This document shows, piece after piece, positions 31,197-45,045 of a DNA stretch of 64,000 nucleotides; position 1 is the stretch's first letter; every line of letters begins with the position of its first letter. Both the position numbers and the translations under genes were made by a program. A model generated the notes under the pieces. The model was not told the DNA's origin, searched no databases, and saw nothing but the letters and a program-made list of their open reading frames with translations. This DNA is from Sipunculus nudus (Eukaryota; Annelida; Sipuncula; Golfingiida; Sipunculidae): NCBI GenBank assembly GCA_026874595.1, contig CM049307.1, forward strand, positions 5,853,579 through 5,917,578, read 5' to 3'.

Positions 31197-33750
31197 AAGG
31201 GACCCATGGGTCACGGCGCTCAGCTGCTATATATGATAAAAAATATGATTCGGGAAAGAGGCACATGCTTGTTTGTGTGGTAATAAATATAAGCTTTATT
31301 ATGAGTTGTTGGTGTTTAGCTTATGTATGATTTTGATAATATCTTTGGAGACAGGGAAGAGGATTGATTTCATTTATTTTATCTGTCACACAGATTTTGA
31401 CTTGGCCATATAACTTATAAGCAGCACATATTATTAAAATGTAATAACAAATATTGTGCCAATATAATTTTTATTTTAAAAAAATAATAAGAAAATCATA
31501 TGATTTTTTAAAATAAAATATAACTGAAATGATTATTGAAATAATATTATAGAATATATTCATGAATGCATTCATGAATACATTTTTAAAGTATCTGCAC
31601 TGGTATTCAAATAATTTCATTTTTACCTGAATTCCCATTCTTATGCAATAAATTTTTTAATGCAGTACATATTCATATTCGTATTCAAATACATTTGCAA
31701 AGCATTCGCACCATGTCTAGTATTTATTCAGTTTTAGCCAAACAAAGATGTTGAGAATCCAGAATATACAAAATTCACAAATTTAAATAATGATCATATA
31801 AGTACCTGGTTTTATGGCTTTTATTTATATTAAAAAAAATAAATGTAATATATTCACTTTGGACTACTTTCACATCAATCTACACACTAGACACAGTAGG
31901 AATCTAGATTAATATTATCAACTGCATCTTTGTCTATCATTAATTTACTTCATATGATCCCTAATGATTAGTAATGAATAATATGATTTATTTTTTTATC
32001 ATTAAAATTTCACTAAAAATACCATAGGTGACTGCATGGTGTTATTTGGAATAACATTGACATTGACATTCTATCCATCCATACAAGATTCTTACATCAT
32101 AAGTAACTGCAAGTTAATTTTCTGTTACTCATCAACTAACAAACTCCTTTTCTATTAATTTTTCTTTAATTTGTTATAAAAACCCAATACAAAATTATTA
32201 ATTTATTGTTTATTTTTATCACTTATGTTGTTTTTCAAAACAACTACTATAGATGAGTTGGGCTGGACACCTGGAGCTGCCTGGCTGCCACAGTGTATGC
32301 TTCGCTCAAGCATGCATAATCTGATGAAAGGTCAACAAGGTCAACATACAGGTGACTAAAGAGGGGCTGGATTAAGCCTGGGTCTGACATGGTCTCATAT
32401 AAACATTAATAAAAGCTACAATATTTGGCCAATTTCTTTCAGCTTTCTAAACTACAAAGATGAAATCCTTATGTGTGCATGATATGAAAATTATATCAAC
32501 AGTGCGCTCAGAAAACAAAGGTGCCATGGTCAAAGTTGGGCAAAATTTAAGGTACTAATTTCTATATATTAATACTAATAACTTATACAATTTGAAAAAT
32601 TCAGAACTAATGTTTGGTATTCAATTGAATCTTGATTAAATAATGTTACATCCCTGACAAAAAATCTCTAGCTTCAGCAATCCTCTTAATAAGGGAGTAA
32701 ATATATTTCTTGATTTTTTTACAAAGTGCATCATGTTTGGGCCCATAACTTAATACAATTACGCAATACTGACATCATTTCTGGCATGTGCATAGCGAAT
32801 GTATAGAGAAATATGTATATTTTATATGATCAAAGCCAGATCAGTGGTTTTGATATTAGGCAGTCTTACAGTGTAACAATGGGTTTTTAATGGAAAAATG
32901 AAGTTTTTCATTAATATTTCGAAGGAATTAAGTCCTAGTGATAAAATTCTTGGCATGGTAGGGGATTTTGGAGACATCTAACTGTATGCTAAATTTAAGG
33001 AACTTAGAGCTGAAGCTGGGGAACTTAGCTCTAGCAAACTGCATAACACCAGCTTGATGTAAACTTGATTTGACATGGTGCTTGAAAACTTGAATAAAAT
33101 CTACAGTTTTTGATCAACTGGTTTCAAATTTTTGGTGTTAACAGACAAAATGCTAACAAAAACATGCTGTGAAAATTAAATCCACAGTACTTACAAGAAA
33201 AAAACATGCCATGGTCAAACTTGGGCAAAATTTAAGGTACCAATTTTATATTTTTGCCAATATTTAAAAAAATTTAACAGATTTTGATCTAATTTTTGGT
33301 ATACAATTAAATTTTGATCAATTAAAGTTGTGTTACTGAAAAAAAGTCCCTACCTTCAACACTTTTGGTCTTAAGTGACCAAATATCTTTCCTGATTATT
33401 TTACAAAGTCCATTATGTTTGGGCCCATTACTTTTTTTTATTAAATAATACTAACTTAATTTCTAGCATGTACATAGGAACTATATAGAGAAATATTTAT
33501 GGTAAATATGAAGAAAACCAGGTGAGTGGTTTTGATATTAGGCAGTCCTGAAGTGTGAAAATAGATTTCTAATAAAAAATTGAGGTTTTTCCTTAATATC
33601 TTAAAGGAACGAAGTCCTATTGACCCAGTTTTCGGCATGGTAGGAGATTTTTGGGACCTCTAACTGTATGGCAAATTTCAGATTCGTAGGTCCAATGGTG
33701 TCGAAACGTGCCAGTCTTACGGACGGACATCCGGACGTTGCCTGATGAAG
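31197..33750 (+). repeat. Dispersed repeat of 2.5 kb, copy A
   Basis: Begins gacccatgggtcacggcgct and cagctg, ends near aacgtgccagtcttacggac. It shares its start, internal phrases (tggtcaaagttgg, tatgtttgggcccataactt) and end with 48470-50172. No coding capacity. Because the start GCTCAGCTG and the end CAGCTGAGC in other copies are inverted, a DNA element is possible. Confidence 0.65.
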
Positions 33751-34860
33751 TTGCCTGATGAACATTCTATTTCATCATAAATTTAATTTTTTTTTAATCC
33801 ACATCCAATGTTTCACGTTTTAAAATAGTCAAATATTTTAATGTCATTTTTATATTCTTTCTTCCTTATGTTTTCATTTTCTTTAAACGGTCATTTGAAG
33901 ATTCGGACGGTAGCAAGTTCTGTAAGAGAGCGCAAATTCTTTCAGATATATTATAACATTCACCCCACTTCACTTTGGCTGTTTAAGTTACAGTTTATGT
34001 GGGACACTATTGCATACATCATACCCTCAAATATATGTTTAACTTCTTCATGACTGCATGCATGTGCTTGTAAACGTATAATACTCTAGTGACTCACGTC
34101 ACTTGTAAGGACAGTTACGGTGACATTCTCACCCCACCCTGAAAGTACATGCTCTCCAACACTCACACTAAAATGTTTCAAACTTGAAAACAGTAAAATT
34201 TATAATTTTCATCATTTTCAGTGGTTTTTAAATTTTAATATTTCACAATTCTAATTTCATTTAAGGATTTTCAGATGGACAGTCAGACAGACAGACAAAT
34301 GGTTAGCTGAAGAGACTGAAAGACAATGAAAGAGACCAATTCTTTATTCCTGCGCCGTCCAGAAATGATAATATACCTTTTGTTCTTCTAAACAAGTTTA
34401 CCATGGAAGTTTCTTTCTCAGGAACCACTGCAATCCTAACGACTTCGAGTTTGCAGGGTAATATTGATTAAGTCATTGGATTATTTTAACACAGGTGTTT
34501 TTTCCTTCAGTGTGAATGGTTAGACAGGGTGCCAGTACGCAGCCTTTACATGAGTAGCATGCATGCGTGACATATATTGATAAAGCCAATGAGAAAAAAG
34601 TAACGTGTTTGCCTCCTATCTGATTGGCTGGGTTAAAAAAGTTGCATGGTACCAGTCTATGTAACGTGAGGAATCAAGCACGTGAAAGTAATTCAAAACG
34701 AGGCTATGAGTAAACGCTGTCACGTTGCACGGCGTGGCCGGGCATGATAAAAATAGAATGTGAACTGAAAGCAGGGGCGCCCTCAATATATTAGCTAAAC
34801 GAAGGGCGGTCCGAAAGAATGTGACTGCTAATCCTATATTTTAGGATTACACTGTGTATT
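33750..34860. other. Intergenic DNA, nothing recognised
   Basis: No gene, tandem repeat or transposon end supported. Confidence 0.45.
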
Positions 34861-34862
34861 TT

Positions 34863-34920
34863 ATCAGTTTCCTGGGAAATGCGCATTAAGAATAAATGAC
34901 TGGTTTATTTACAAGATGGT
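34863..34920 (+). repeat. 57-base dispersed cassette followed by (TA)n, copy 2
   Basis: Near-identical to 609-665 in the same orientation, also followed by a TA tract (34921-34959). Confidence 0.6.
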
Positions 34921-34925
34921 ATATA

Positions 34926-34959
<34 letters not shown>
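34921..34959. repeat. (TA)n microsatellite
   Basis: Follows the 57-base cassette. Confidence 0.9.
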
Positions 34960-34961
<2 letters not shown>

Positions 34962-35802
34962 TTCACCAAGACAGACATGTTGGTTCGCTTTAACGTAAGG
35001 TACCTTTTTGAAACTTGATTCACGTTATCCTTACCATATAGATTAAAATTAAGTTATGCTCACAGATCTTTTGCGTGGGTTTTAAGTGTAGGATTGTTAC
35101 ATAACGAATAACATAAGAGCTTTTCAATTATCTTATGAATAATGAACAATTATATTAAGGTTTCTCCATCGTACATTTTTAAAATTGTGCGCGTCTCTGC
35201 TTAGGTTAGGCTTTTTGGCCTACTGCATGACGTAATCGCGAAAATGAAACCCTCACGAAAAACTGTAAAAGTAAGAATCGCCGAAATTCAACCCGGCGGT
35301 TATGAAGCTAGTCAATGTGTTCTCAGTAGGCACACTCCTATTTATAGTGTCACTCCAAGAATGTTATATTATCAAGGGACTACTGGTCCCAATCACAAAC
35401 CGTGCCTGCTCCTGCCTGAGCCATGCTTCAGTTGTGATCTGACACTGCGCTAGCCAGGCAAGTCATGGCATGTATTTATAAAACACAAACAGAAACTAGG
35501 TCGACATTGAGTGCAGCCAAAGTACGCACGTGTTTCACCTGGAGTTAATGCGCATGTGCAAACGTTACCTTTGCTTTTTATAATAAACACTCTCACTTCG
35601 GAAGGAAGCATGCTAGAAACAGTAATTCCGGAACAAGAAATTGATGTTACAATAATAAAACATATTAATGTGGCTTCCTATAGCATCGTTATATCTTTGC
35701 TTTGCTCACATTATGTGTTAGGTGAGGAATGTCGGCTTGAACAGAACATGCATGCAGCCTGCGTCCTTTTGACAGTTTGAGGTTGAAGAACTCACGTTTG
35801 AC

Positions 35803-36110
35803 CTAAATGTCATTTAACATGTTGTTTAGCTCCTCTGCATGGGGCGTCTTGTTGACGGTTTTTCTCAACAACGACTGGATGGATATATTCAATACTTCTG
35901 GCACATATTTATATTTTGAGCCGTAATTTGTTTGAGTAACCTAGAATTTTAGGATTTTATTAGCATTTTGTAATTCGGGTCATGGAAAACTGTACATTAG
36001 GCCTATATTGAGCATTTTGGCCTAAACTGTATGAATAACAAACATTTAATTGAAACATTAGAGATGGAACCATGCATGTACACCATTTTTCGAGATCGCC
36101 AAGTCCGTGT
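35803..36110 (-). CDS. Two joined exons of an unknown protein C-terminus
   Basis: Exon 36084-36110 (27 bases, acceptor ttgttttacag, reads TDLAISKN) joins in phase 1 to exon 35803-35897 (acceptor atgtgccag). The second exon reads VLNISIQSLLRKTVNK, TPHAEELNNMLNDI and TAG; the split codon supplies E. The joined peptide looks like an amphipathic helical C-terminus. I could not connect it in phase to exons 36781-37345, so it may be an alternative end of that gene or a separate gene. The donor AATG|GTGTAC is modest. Confidence 0.4.
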
Positions 36111-36780
36111 CTGTAAAACAAAAATAACTGATTCATAGAATGAGTTTACTATCCAGAATTATACCATAACGTTGCTAAGTTCTGCTCGCGTTTATATTAT
36201 TTTTAACATTACTACGTCAGATATATAATCGTAATTTTAGTTTGCATACGGAATTAAGAAAACCTTTTGGGCACAAAATCGTAATGTCGTAGCAAAAGTT
36301 GTCTGGAATGCGGAGTTGATGTATAGTATAATTAAGCATCAGGTATAGGCCCCTAAGATTTTTGGCTTTGTTAGTACGGAGGCTGCTCATTGTGTAAAAA
36401 AAAAAACACATGCAACTGGCCGGAATTAAAACAAAGTTCTAGGTGTGACAGAAAGATTATATGTGAAATGAGCCACGCTGTCCGCATGCAGGCCGCATAC
36501 ATGTACACAAGCAGTCAGCGTTCTCTGCCGCGTCATCGCCACGAGCCTTGGTACTATATACAGTACTGCTGTATTGACCCGTGTAACAGACAGGGGAATT
36601 TACAATTCAAAACCACAAGCACGTTTCTCATGGCAATTTTGAGCAAATTGCACCGCATCACAAGTTCTTACGGAGCCTCACCAATATTTGGCGATACAAG
36701 GGGCCATACAGGTCCAGTCAGGCAGCTTAACTCTTAAGCCCAATTTAAGTCTGGTTCACATGGAATTGCTCGTTGAAATT

Positions 36781-36831
36781 TTAATGATTTATTTGATAAA
36801 ATTGCAGAACAGTTTGCAATAGCAGCCTGAG
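36781..36831 (-). CDS. Candidate last exon of the small-protein gene
   Basis: Acceptor ccctttatttcag, then LRLLLQTVLQFYQINH and TAA. The leucine-rich tail continues the hydrophobic character of exons 4 and 5. Confidence 0.35.
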   Translation of the reverse strand, partial: LRLLLQTVLQFYQINH

Positions 36832-37923
36832 CTGAAATAAAGGGATGAGCCTAAAAGGTTTAATTAACTTAAACTATACCAAAGGCAAAGCATTCCTGAT
36901 ACGGAAATGAAAATAAAGAAATTTTTAATGAATTCATCCTAAAACGTGTTGCTTTAATTATAAATCACCAGGTGGTTCAAAGCAAAACACTTATGAAGCT
37001 GGGTTGATGATTCAGTTAAATTTCAATTACATATTGAAATAATTATATAAAATTAAGTATTAGTGATTACAGCAATGCATCATTACACTAGACAAATGTT
37101 GAAAATAGCTGTTATCATTAAAATTGCTTCTGGATATCTTGTATGATGCTGAGTTTCTTAAGTATATTATCTGATATAGGCCTATAACAGCTATATTTAA
37201 CAGTATATAACAGCTGATATATAACAGCTTTATATAACAGCATATAACAGCATGTAACAGCTGATATGCTAAACCAAATATGAAATGTAACTTACCATGA
37301 ATGTAATAGAACTGCTGGTAAATACTGGATGACATCAAGGACGGCCTGATTCAATTTTGTAGAATATAATGCTCTAGACATTAATCACCAAGCGTGAAAT
37401 CACTATGTCATTGTGATATATTTACAACAATTAAACCGCTGTTCTTCTTATACCTGTCTTGCTTGCATGTCTACCCGGAGAGCCTGTCCAATCTCAAAAT
37501 GCTTCAACCGGGCCTTTACCTCTAAGGACTTTTGCGACAAAGGGTATTATGGACTGATTTTTACCACTCTGTTTTACAATAAGCTTGATTATACCATAAA
37601 TGATGACATTTAAATACACTGGTACCTAAGTCCTCTCCCCCCCCCCCCCGGTCCAGTTTTACAATATAACATAAACTTTACCATTAGTGATAACGTCATA
37701 GTAGACTGGTGTCTGAGTTGGACACCCCGAATTTAACAATATAATATTTACCATATATATACGAATTGTGATGACGTCGAAAGACTGGTGCCCGAGTTTA
37801 AATCCCTGATATTTTACAATATAATATATACTTTAATATTACAATTGTGATGTAGTAACAAAATAGACAGGTGCCTGGGTTGAACCACAATATTTGGCAT
37901 TGTAATTAGAACCGAAATGAAAG

Positions 37924-37977
<54 letters not shown>

Positions 37978-38057
37978 ATAAGATGAGACTAAGATGAGAT
38001 ATTTTAATCGGTTTGATATTGAAATGTAGATAATATGAAATTTTTCAAACGCCCATG

Positions 38058-38106
<49 letters not shown>

Positions 38107-41100
38107 TGTTAGTGTATATGCATGTTCTAAGAGTTAACAGAAATATGTGTTGAACGGGGGGCATAATATCTGCAACTGTGTTACTGATATCAGGAAACAT
38201 TTCCTTTTATGTAGATATTACACAGGCTTACGCACTAACAACATAATACCTCCAGTCCCCCGGCAAATATTCAAAAACTGTTTCGTCAATATGAATATTA
38301 CTGCAGCCATTGTCCTGTGTATATATACAAACGACGTACGCTGACATACTCTTTCACTTATCATTGAAATCGTTATACATCGATTTCCCGGTCTATTTGT
38401 TATCTTCTAGAAACGACCAATCATTCATGTTCTCGGCGATTCTGTGAACTTAATAATAAATGTTTCCTTCTCCTGAATTTAAAGCCTCAGAAACAGAGAA
38501 TCGAGATTCTTCTGAATACCATGTACCAGTGCAGCCCAATAAAAATGTGGAAACCTACATTAGGCCTAAGCCGATTTTCTCGGGCTGACTCGAGTATGTA
38601 TACACGACCGATACTGATGGTTTAGAAAATATCTGAAGCAATAGCCTTGACACGTCATTTATAGTGAAAAAAAAATTTAAATATCTAGATGACATACCAC
38701 TATCTATAAATGTTAAACAAAAATGACAATGCAGGCACCTTGAATCAGTAAATTTATAGCGTTAATACTTTTCAAAGTGCTGCACGATTCTTCATGCACC
38801 AGTTTCATAGAAGGCTTATCATTATTTCAAAAATGAATTCAAACGAAAGGACAGAAATTACACACAGCAGATATTGGCATTTGACCTACACTTTACAAAT
38901 AAACTCTACATAGATTTGATAGATATTAAGATTACCGTTACAGGTAATGCCCATAATACACAACAAGTACGTTACACTCACTGGTAATGCGGTGTATGTT
39001 CCATGGCTGGCGTTCGTGCACGTATACATACAGACCGAGGAAGAAGCTCTCAGACTTGTGAATGACGTGCCGCCTTTGTCGTGACAGCACATCTAACACC
39101 GCGTTCGATTATACGAGCGGCCTTTCGTTGGCAGAGGCGGCCAGGCGCTGAGAACCTTGGACTAGTTCCCCGGCTCATATTCAGGCTATTTCTTTGGGAT
39201 AGTAATCAGTCCACGTGCGCCTAGATGGTCCTCGTCCTCGTTTCAACCAGAATGCTTTATAGCTAGGTCACCCACGAGGCGTTAACAGCTATACACCGCT
39301 TGGTATGGTTATCGAACAGCTTAACATTATAAATATTTTTGTATTTAATCGTGATAAACCATCACGCAGACCTTTACACCAAGCGCTGTCCGTAGTGTTG
39401 TGTATAACATTAGCCTGGTTTCCCATTTTGATAGGTGCATGTGAACCACCGTCACAACATCGATCCTGTTCGCGGAGAGCGAGCGACACTGCAGCGTGAA
39501 ATATAAACAGCCCGCCGAGCTCGGCATGCAGCTACCCACATCAACTCCGGCTGTTCCTGGTCTTCTATTCAGGCTGGGCAAGCACTGTGTCTCCTGACCA
39601 GGATGCCGCCATCATATGGCACTGGCGGCCACTATCTAGACGCTCCTCACGTAATATAACACGTGGTATACCACACTCGGAAGCTCTATGCCGCTACAAG
39701 GGAGTAGCTGACATTCTTGATCTAATGATTAATCACAATAACATCTTATGTTTTCATCCATTCCTGGGATATATATGCATATATTTGTCAGCCCTAGTCC
39801 CACTGTCCTTTCTCTCTGATCCACTATCATCTTTTCTTTAAATTATCAGTAACCTACTCTGCTCCCTGCTTCTTCTTGCTCTTATTGCTTTATGTCCTTT
39901 TATTCATCAAATACTTAATCCCTTGTCTGTTTTTGTGGGTTCTACCTCAGGTGTCTCCTATTACTCATCAAAGATCCTATTCCCTGTCTGTTTTCTGTTG
40001 GTTCAAACTCCAATGTCTCCCTTTACTCATCAGCGACCCTATCCCTCGTCTGTTTTCTGTTGGTACTATTGCCGGTCCGTTTTCTTTTGGGTCTGTCAAC
40101 ATTGGCTTCCTTTATTCATGAAAGACCCTATTCACCAGTTATCTTATTCCCTGCTTGTTTCTCTTCGCTCTATCTTCGGTTTCTCCCTTTTCACCTATTA
40201 CCTTATTCCCTGCTTGTTTCTCTTTGCTCTATCTTCGGTTTCTCCCTTTTCACCTATTACCTTATTCCCTGCTTGTTTCTCTTCGCTCTATCTTCGGTTT
40301 CTCCCTTTTCACCTATTACCTTATTCCCTGCTTGTTTCTCTTCGCTCTATCTTCGGTTATTCCCTTTTCACCTATTACCTTATTTCCTGCTTGTTTCTCT
40401 TCGCTCTATCTTCGGTTTCTCCCTTTTCACCTATTACCTTATTCCCTGCTTGTTTCTCTTCGCTCTATCTTCGGTTTCTCATTTTTCACCTATTACCTTA
40501 TTCCCTGCTTGTTTTTCTTCGCTCTATCTTCGGTTTCTCCCTTTTCACCTATTACCTTATTCCCTGCTTGTTTCTCTTCGCTCTATATTCGGTTTCTCCC
40601 TTTTCACCTATTACCTTATTCCCTGCTTGTTTCTCTTCACTCTATCTTCGCTTTCTCCCTTTTCACCTATTACCTTATTCCCTGCTTGTTTCTCTTCGCT
40701 CTATCTTCGGTTTCTCATTTTTAACCTATTACCATATTCCCTGCTTGTTTTTCTTCGCTCTATCTTCGGTTTCTCCCTTTTCACCTATTACCTTATTCCC
40801 TGCTTGTTTCTCTTCGCTCTATCTTCGGTTTCTCCCTTTTCACCTATTACCTTATTCCCTGCTTGTTTCTCTTCGCTCTATCTTCGGTTTCTCCCTTTTC
40901 ACCTATTACCTTATTCCCTGCTTGTTTCTCTTTGCTCTATCTTCGGTTTCTCCCTTTTCACCTATTACCTTATTCCCTGCTTGTTTCTCTTCGCTCTATC
41001 TTCGGTTTCTCCCTTTTCACCTATTACCTTATTCCCTGCTTGTTTCTCTTCGCTCTATCTTCGGTTATTCCCTTTTCACCTATTACCTTATTTCCTGCTT

Positions 41101-44100
41101 GTTTCTCTTCGCTCTATCTTCGGTTTCTCCCTTTTCACCTATTACCTTATTCCCTGCTTGTTTCTCTTCGCTCTATCTTCGGTTTCTCATTTTTCACCTA
41201 TTACCTTATTCCCTGCTTGTTTTTCTTCGCTCTATCTTCGGTTTCTCCCTTTTCACCTATTACCTTATTCCCTGCTTGTTTCTCTTCGCTCTATATTCGG
41301 TTTCTCCCTTTTCACCTATTACCTTATTCCCTGCTTGTTTCTCTTCACTCTATCTTCGCTTTCTCCCTTTTCACCTATTACCTTATTCCCTGCTTGTTTC
41401 TCTTCGCTCTATCTTCGGTTTCTCATTTTTAACCTATTACCATATTCCCTGCTTGTTTTTCTTCGCTCTATCTTCGGTTTCTCCCTTTTCACCTATTACC
41501 TTATTCCCTGCTTGTTTCTCTTCGCTCTATCTTCGGTTTCTCCCTTTTCACCTATTACCTTATTCCCTGCTTGTTTCTCTTCGCTCTATCTTCGGTTATT
41601 CCCTTTTCACCTATTACCTTATTTCCTGCTTGTTTCTCTTCGCTCTATCTTCGGTTTCTCCCTTTTCACCTATTACCTTATTCCCTGCTTGTTTCTCTTC
41701 GCTCTATCTTCGGTTTCTCATTTTTCACCTATTACCTTATTCCCTGCTTGTTTCTCTTCGCTCTATCTTCGGTTATTCCCTTTTCACCTATTACCTTATT
41801 TCCTGCTTGTTTCTCTTCGCTCTATATTCGGTTTCTCCCTTTTCACCTATTACCTTATTCCCTGCTTGTTTCTCTTCACTCTATCTTCGCTTTCTCCCTT
41901 TTCACCTATTACCTTATTCCCTGCTTGTTTCTCTTCGCTCTATCTTCGGTTTCTCATTTTTAACCTATTACCATATTCCCTGCTTGTTTTTCTTCGCTCT
42001 ATCTTCGGTTTCTCCCTTTTCACCTATTACCTTATTCCCTGCTTGTTTCTCTTCGCTCTATCTTCGGTTTCTCCCTTTTCACCTATTACCTTATTCCCTG
42101 CTTGTTTCTCTTCGCTCTATCTTCGGTTTCTCCCTTTTCACCTATTACCTTATTCCCTGCTTGTTTCTCTTTGCTCTATCTTCGGTTTCTCCCTTTTCAC
42201 CTATTACCTTATTTCCTGCTTGTTTCTCTTCGCTCTATCTTCGGTTTCTCCCTTTTCACCTATTACCTTATTCCCTGCTTGTTTCTCTTCGCTCTATCTT
42301 CGGTTTCTCATTTTTAACCTATTACCATATTCCCTGCTTGTTTTTCTTCGCTCTATCTTCGGTTTCTCCCTTTTCACCTATTACCTTATTCCCTGCTTGT
42401 TTCTCTTCGCTCTATCTTCGGTTTCTCCCTTTTCACCTATTACCTTATTCCCTGCTTGTTTCTCTTCGCTCTATCTTCGGTTATTCCCTTTTCACCTATT
42501 ACCTTATTTCCTGCTTGTTTCTCTTCGCTCTATCTTCGGTTTCTCCCTTTTCACCTATTACCTTATTCCCTGCTTGTTTCTCTTCGCTCTATATTCGGTT
42601 TCTCCCTTTTCACCTATTACCTTATTCCCTGCTTGTTTCTCTTCACTCTATCTTCGGTTTCTCCCTTTTCACCTATTACCTTATTCCCTGCTTGTTTCTC
42701 TTCGCTCTATCTTCGGTTTCTCCCTTTTCACCTTTTACCTTATTCCCTGCTTGTTTCTCTTCGCTCTATCTTCGGTTTCTCCCTTTTCACCTTTTACCTT
42801 ATTCCCTGCTTGTTTCTCTTCGCTCTATCTTCGGTTTCTCCCTTTTCACCTATTACCTTATTTCCTGCTTGTTTCTCTTCGCTCTATCTTCGGTTTCTCC
42901 CTTTTCACCTATAACCTTATTCCATGATGGTTTCTCTTCGCTCTATCTTCGGTTTCTCCCTTTTCACCTATTACCTTATTCCCTGATGGTTTCTCTTCGA
43001 TCTATCTTCGGTTTCTCCCTTTTCACCTATAACCTTATTCCCTGATGGTTTCTCTTCGCTCTATCTTCGGTTTCTCCCTTTTCACCTATTACCTTATTCC
43101 CTGATGGTTTCTCTTCGCTCTATCTTCGGTTTCTCCCTTTCACCTATAACCTTATTCCATGATGGTTTCTCTTCGCTGTATCTTCAGTTTCTCCCTTTTC
43201 ACCTATTACCTTATTCCCTGCTTGTTTCTCTTCGCTCTATCTTCGGTTTCTCCCTTTTCACCTATTACCTTATTCCCTGCTTGTTTCTCTTCACTCTATC
43301 TTCGCTTTCTCCCTTTTCACCTATTACCTTATTCCCTGCTTGTTTCTCTTCGCTCTATCTTTGGTTTCTCCCTTTTCACCCACCACCTTATTCCCTGATG
43401 GTTTCTCTTCGATCTATCTTCGGTTTCTCCATTTTCACCTATTACCTTATTCCCTGCTTGTTTCTCTTCCCTCTATCTTCGGTTTCTCCCTTTTCACCTA
43501 TTACCTTATTCCCTGCTTGTTTCTCTTCGCTCTACGTTTGATTTCTCCTTGTCCACCGATGACCTTATCCCCAGCCTGTTTGTACACTTTCTCTACCTTT
43601 GGTTTTTATTTACCAATTACCTTATCTTCTGCGTGTTTCTCTATTTGTTCTACCTTCGCTGTCTCTCTGTTCACCAATGGCCATATCCCCTGCTTGTTTC
43701 TCTAATAGCTGTACTCCCCTCTGTTCATGCACCAATGACCTTATCTTACTTGCTTTACCTGCGGTAGACTGGTGGTTTCTCTTAAAGTATCTAGTATAGG
43801 CCATTCCACAGTGTCGGGCCAACACCACTGAATGCCCGATTTGCTACACATAACGATTTGGCAAAGGCACGATCAGTAAGTTTTAAGCTGCTGAACGAAG
43901 GCTTCTTGGTGGGTTGTAACAGTGAATAAGCCTTTGCAGGTAAAGAGGGGATAAATCATTTTTTGCGTTAAACACAAGAATTAACATTTTGAATTGAACC
44001 CTTTGCACAACGGGAAACCAATGGAGAGTATACAAAATTGGTATAATATGATTTGATTTGAAGCACCTGTATATAATAATTCTTGCTTCAGGGAATTCCC

Positions 44101-44458
44101 CACAAGAGTGGATTGCAAAAAAGTAATAAAAGAAAGCACTCTTTGCTCCAAAGACTCTTTTTACACATTTTCTTATTTAATTTATTTACTGATATATGAT
44201 ATGTATGTACGACGCCTTGAAGACTGCCCTTACATGGGATTCCATGGATGCATGTGAATAAAAAATAACACCACATTTTTTACTTTCGATGATGGTGTCA
44301 TTTGTTAAGAGCAAATGAATGGGTAAAAAGTTAAAGAATATACATGAATACAAAGAATAATCTAACATTAATTCAACCAAAAGAAATTGATTTAGAAACT
44401 ATATCTTATGTCTATGACGCAATTAAAGAACAAAGGAGAAGAAATAAAAAATATGCAG

Positions 44459-44505
<47 letters not shown>

Positions 44506-45003
44506 CTCTTATATGAATATTATCCAGTCTGGTACAACGTAAATGAGGATATTACTGCGAAAACTTAAGGCTTAACATGAGTCAAAGAAAACTTCATGAG
44601 GAGGAGCAGACCAACATTTATTTTTAACAACCTATACATATTGGAATCTTCCTTGTTCTGTGGCTATGAGTAATGTAACATATTCATCACATCATCCACG
44701 CATGGTATGTCGACTCTTCTTTAACAACAGTTCTATTGTGTAGAATATTTATGACACCCAGCAAATTTAACGGTCTGGTTTTTAGATTTATATCTTTGTG
44801 GATGCGACCATGCAATCTTGTCCTTGACCATCGTCAATGGAATTTAAATGGTGTGAAAAATAGTTTCTCATAGTTTCATTTTTTGTATTTCTAAGATTGC
44901 AAGGAATATGTTTGGTCTGGTTCTATTTGATTATGGTTAAGATTATGCCTCTTTCATTTTGCTTTGATATGTCGAACAATATATAAATTTGCATATATAA
45001 ATT

Positions 45004-45045
<42 letters not shown>

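Noticed and set aside
35244-35453. Plus-strand gene start with a CRE-like TGACGTAA upstream
   Set aside because: MKPSRKTVK before a GTAAGA donor is suggestive, but there is no downstream exon and the motif is short.
36661-36740. Extra exon linking 37296-37345 to 36084-36110 (LTGPVWPLVSPNI on the minus strand)
   Set aside because: Phase fits and the donor GTGAGG is good, but the acceptor is poor and two other frames are equally open, so I left it out of the model.
39923-43045. 1040-codon forward open frame (and a 955-codon overlapping one)
   Set aside because: Both run through the 59-bp minisatellite, whose unit lacks stops in all forward frames. The protein is a pure translation of the repeat in changing frames, with no start context or independent domain.
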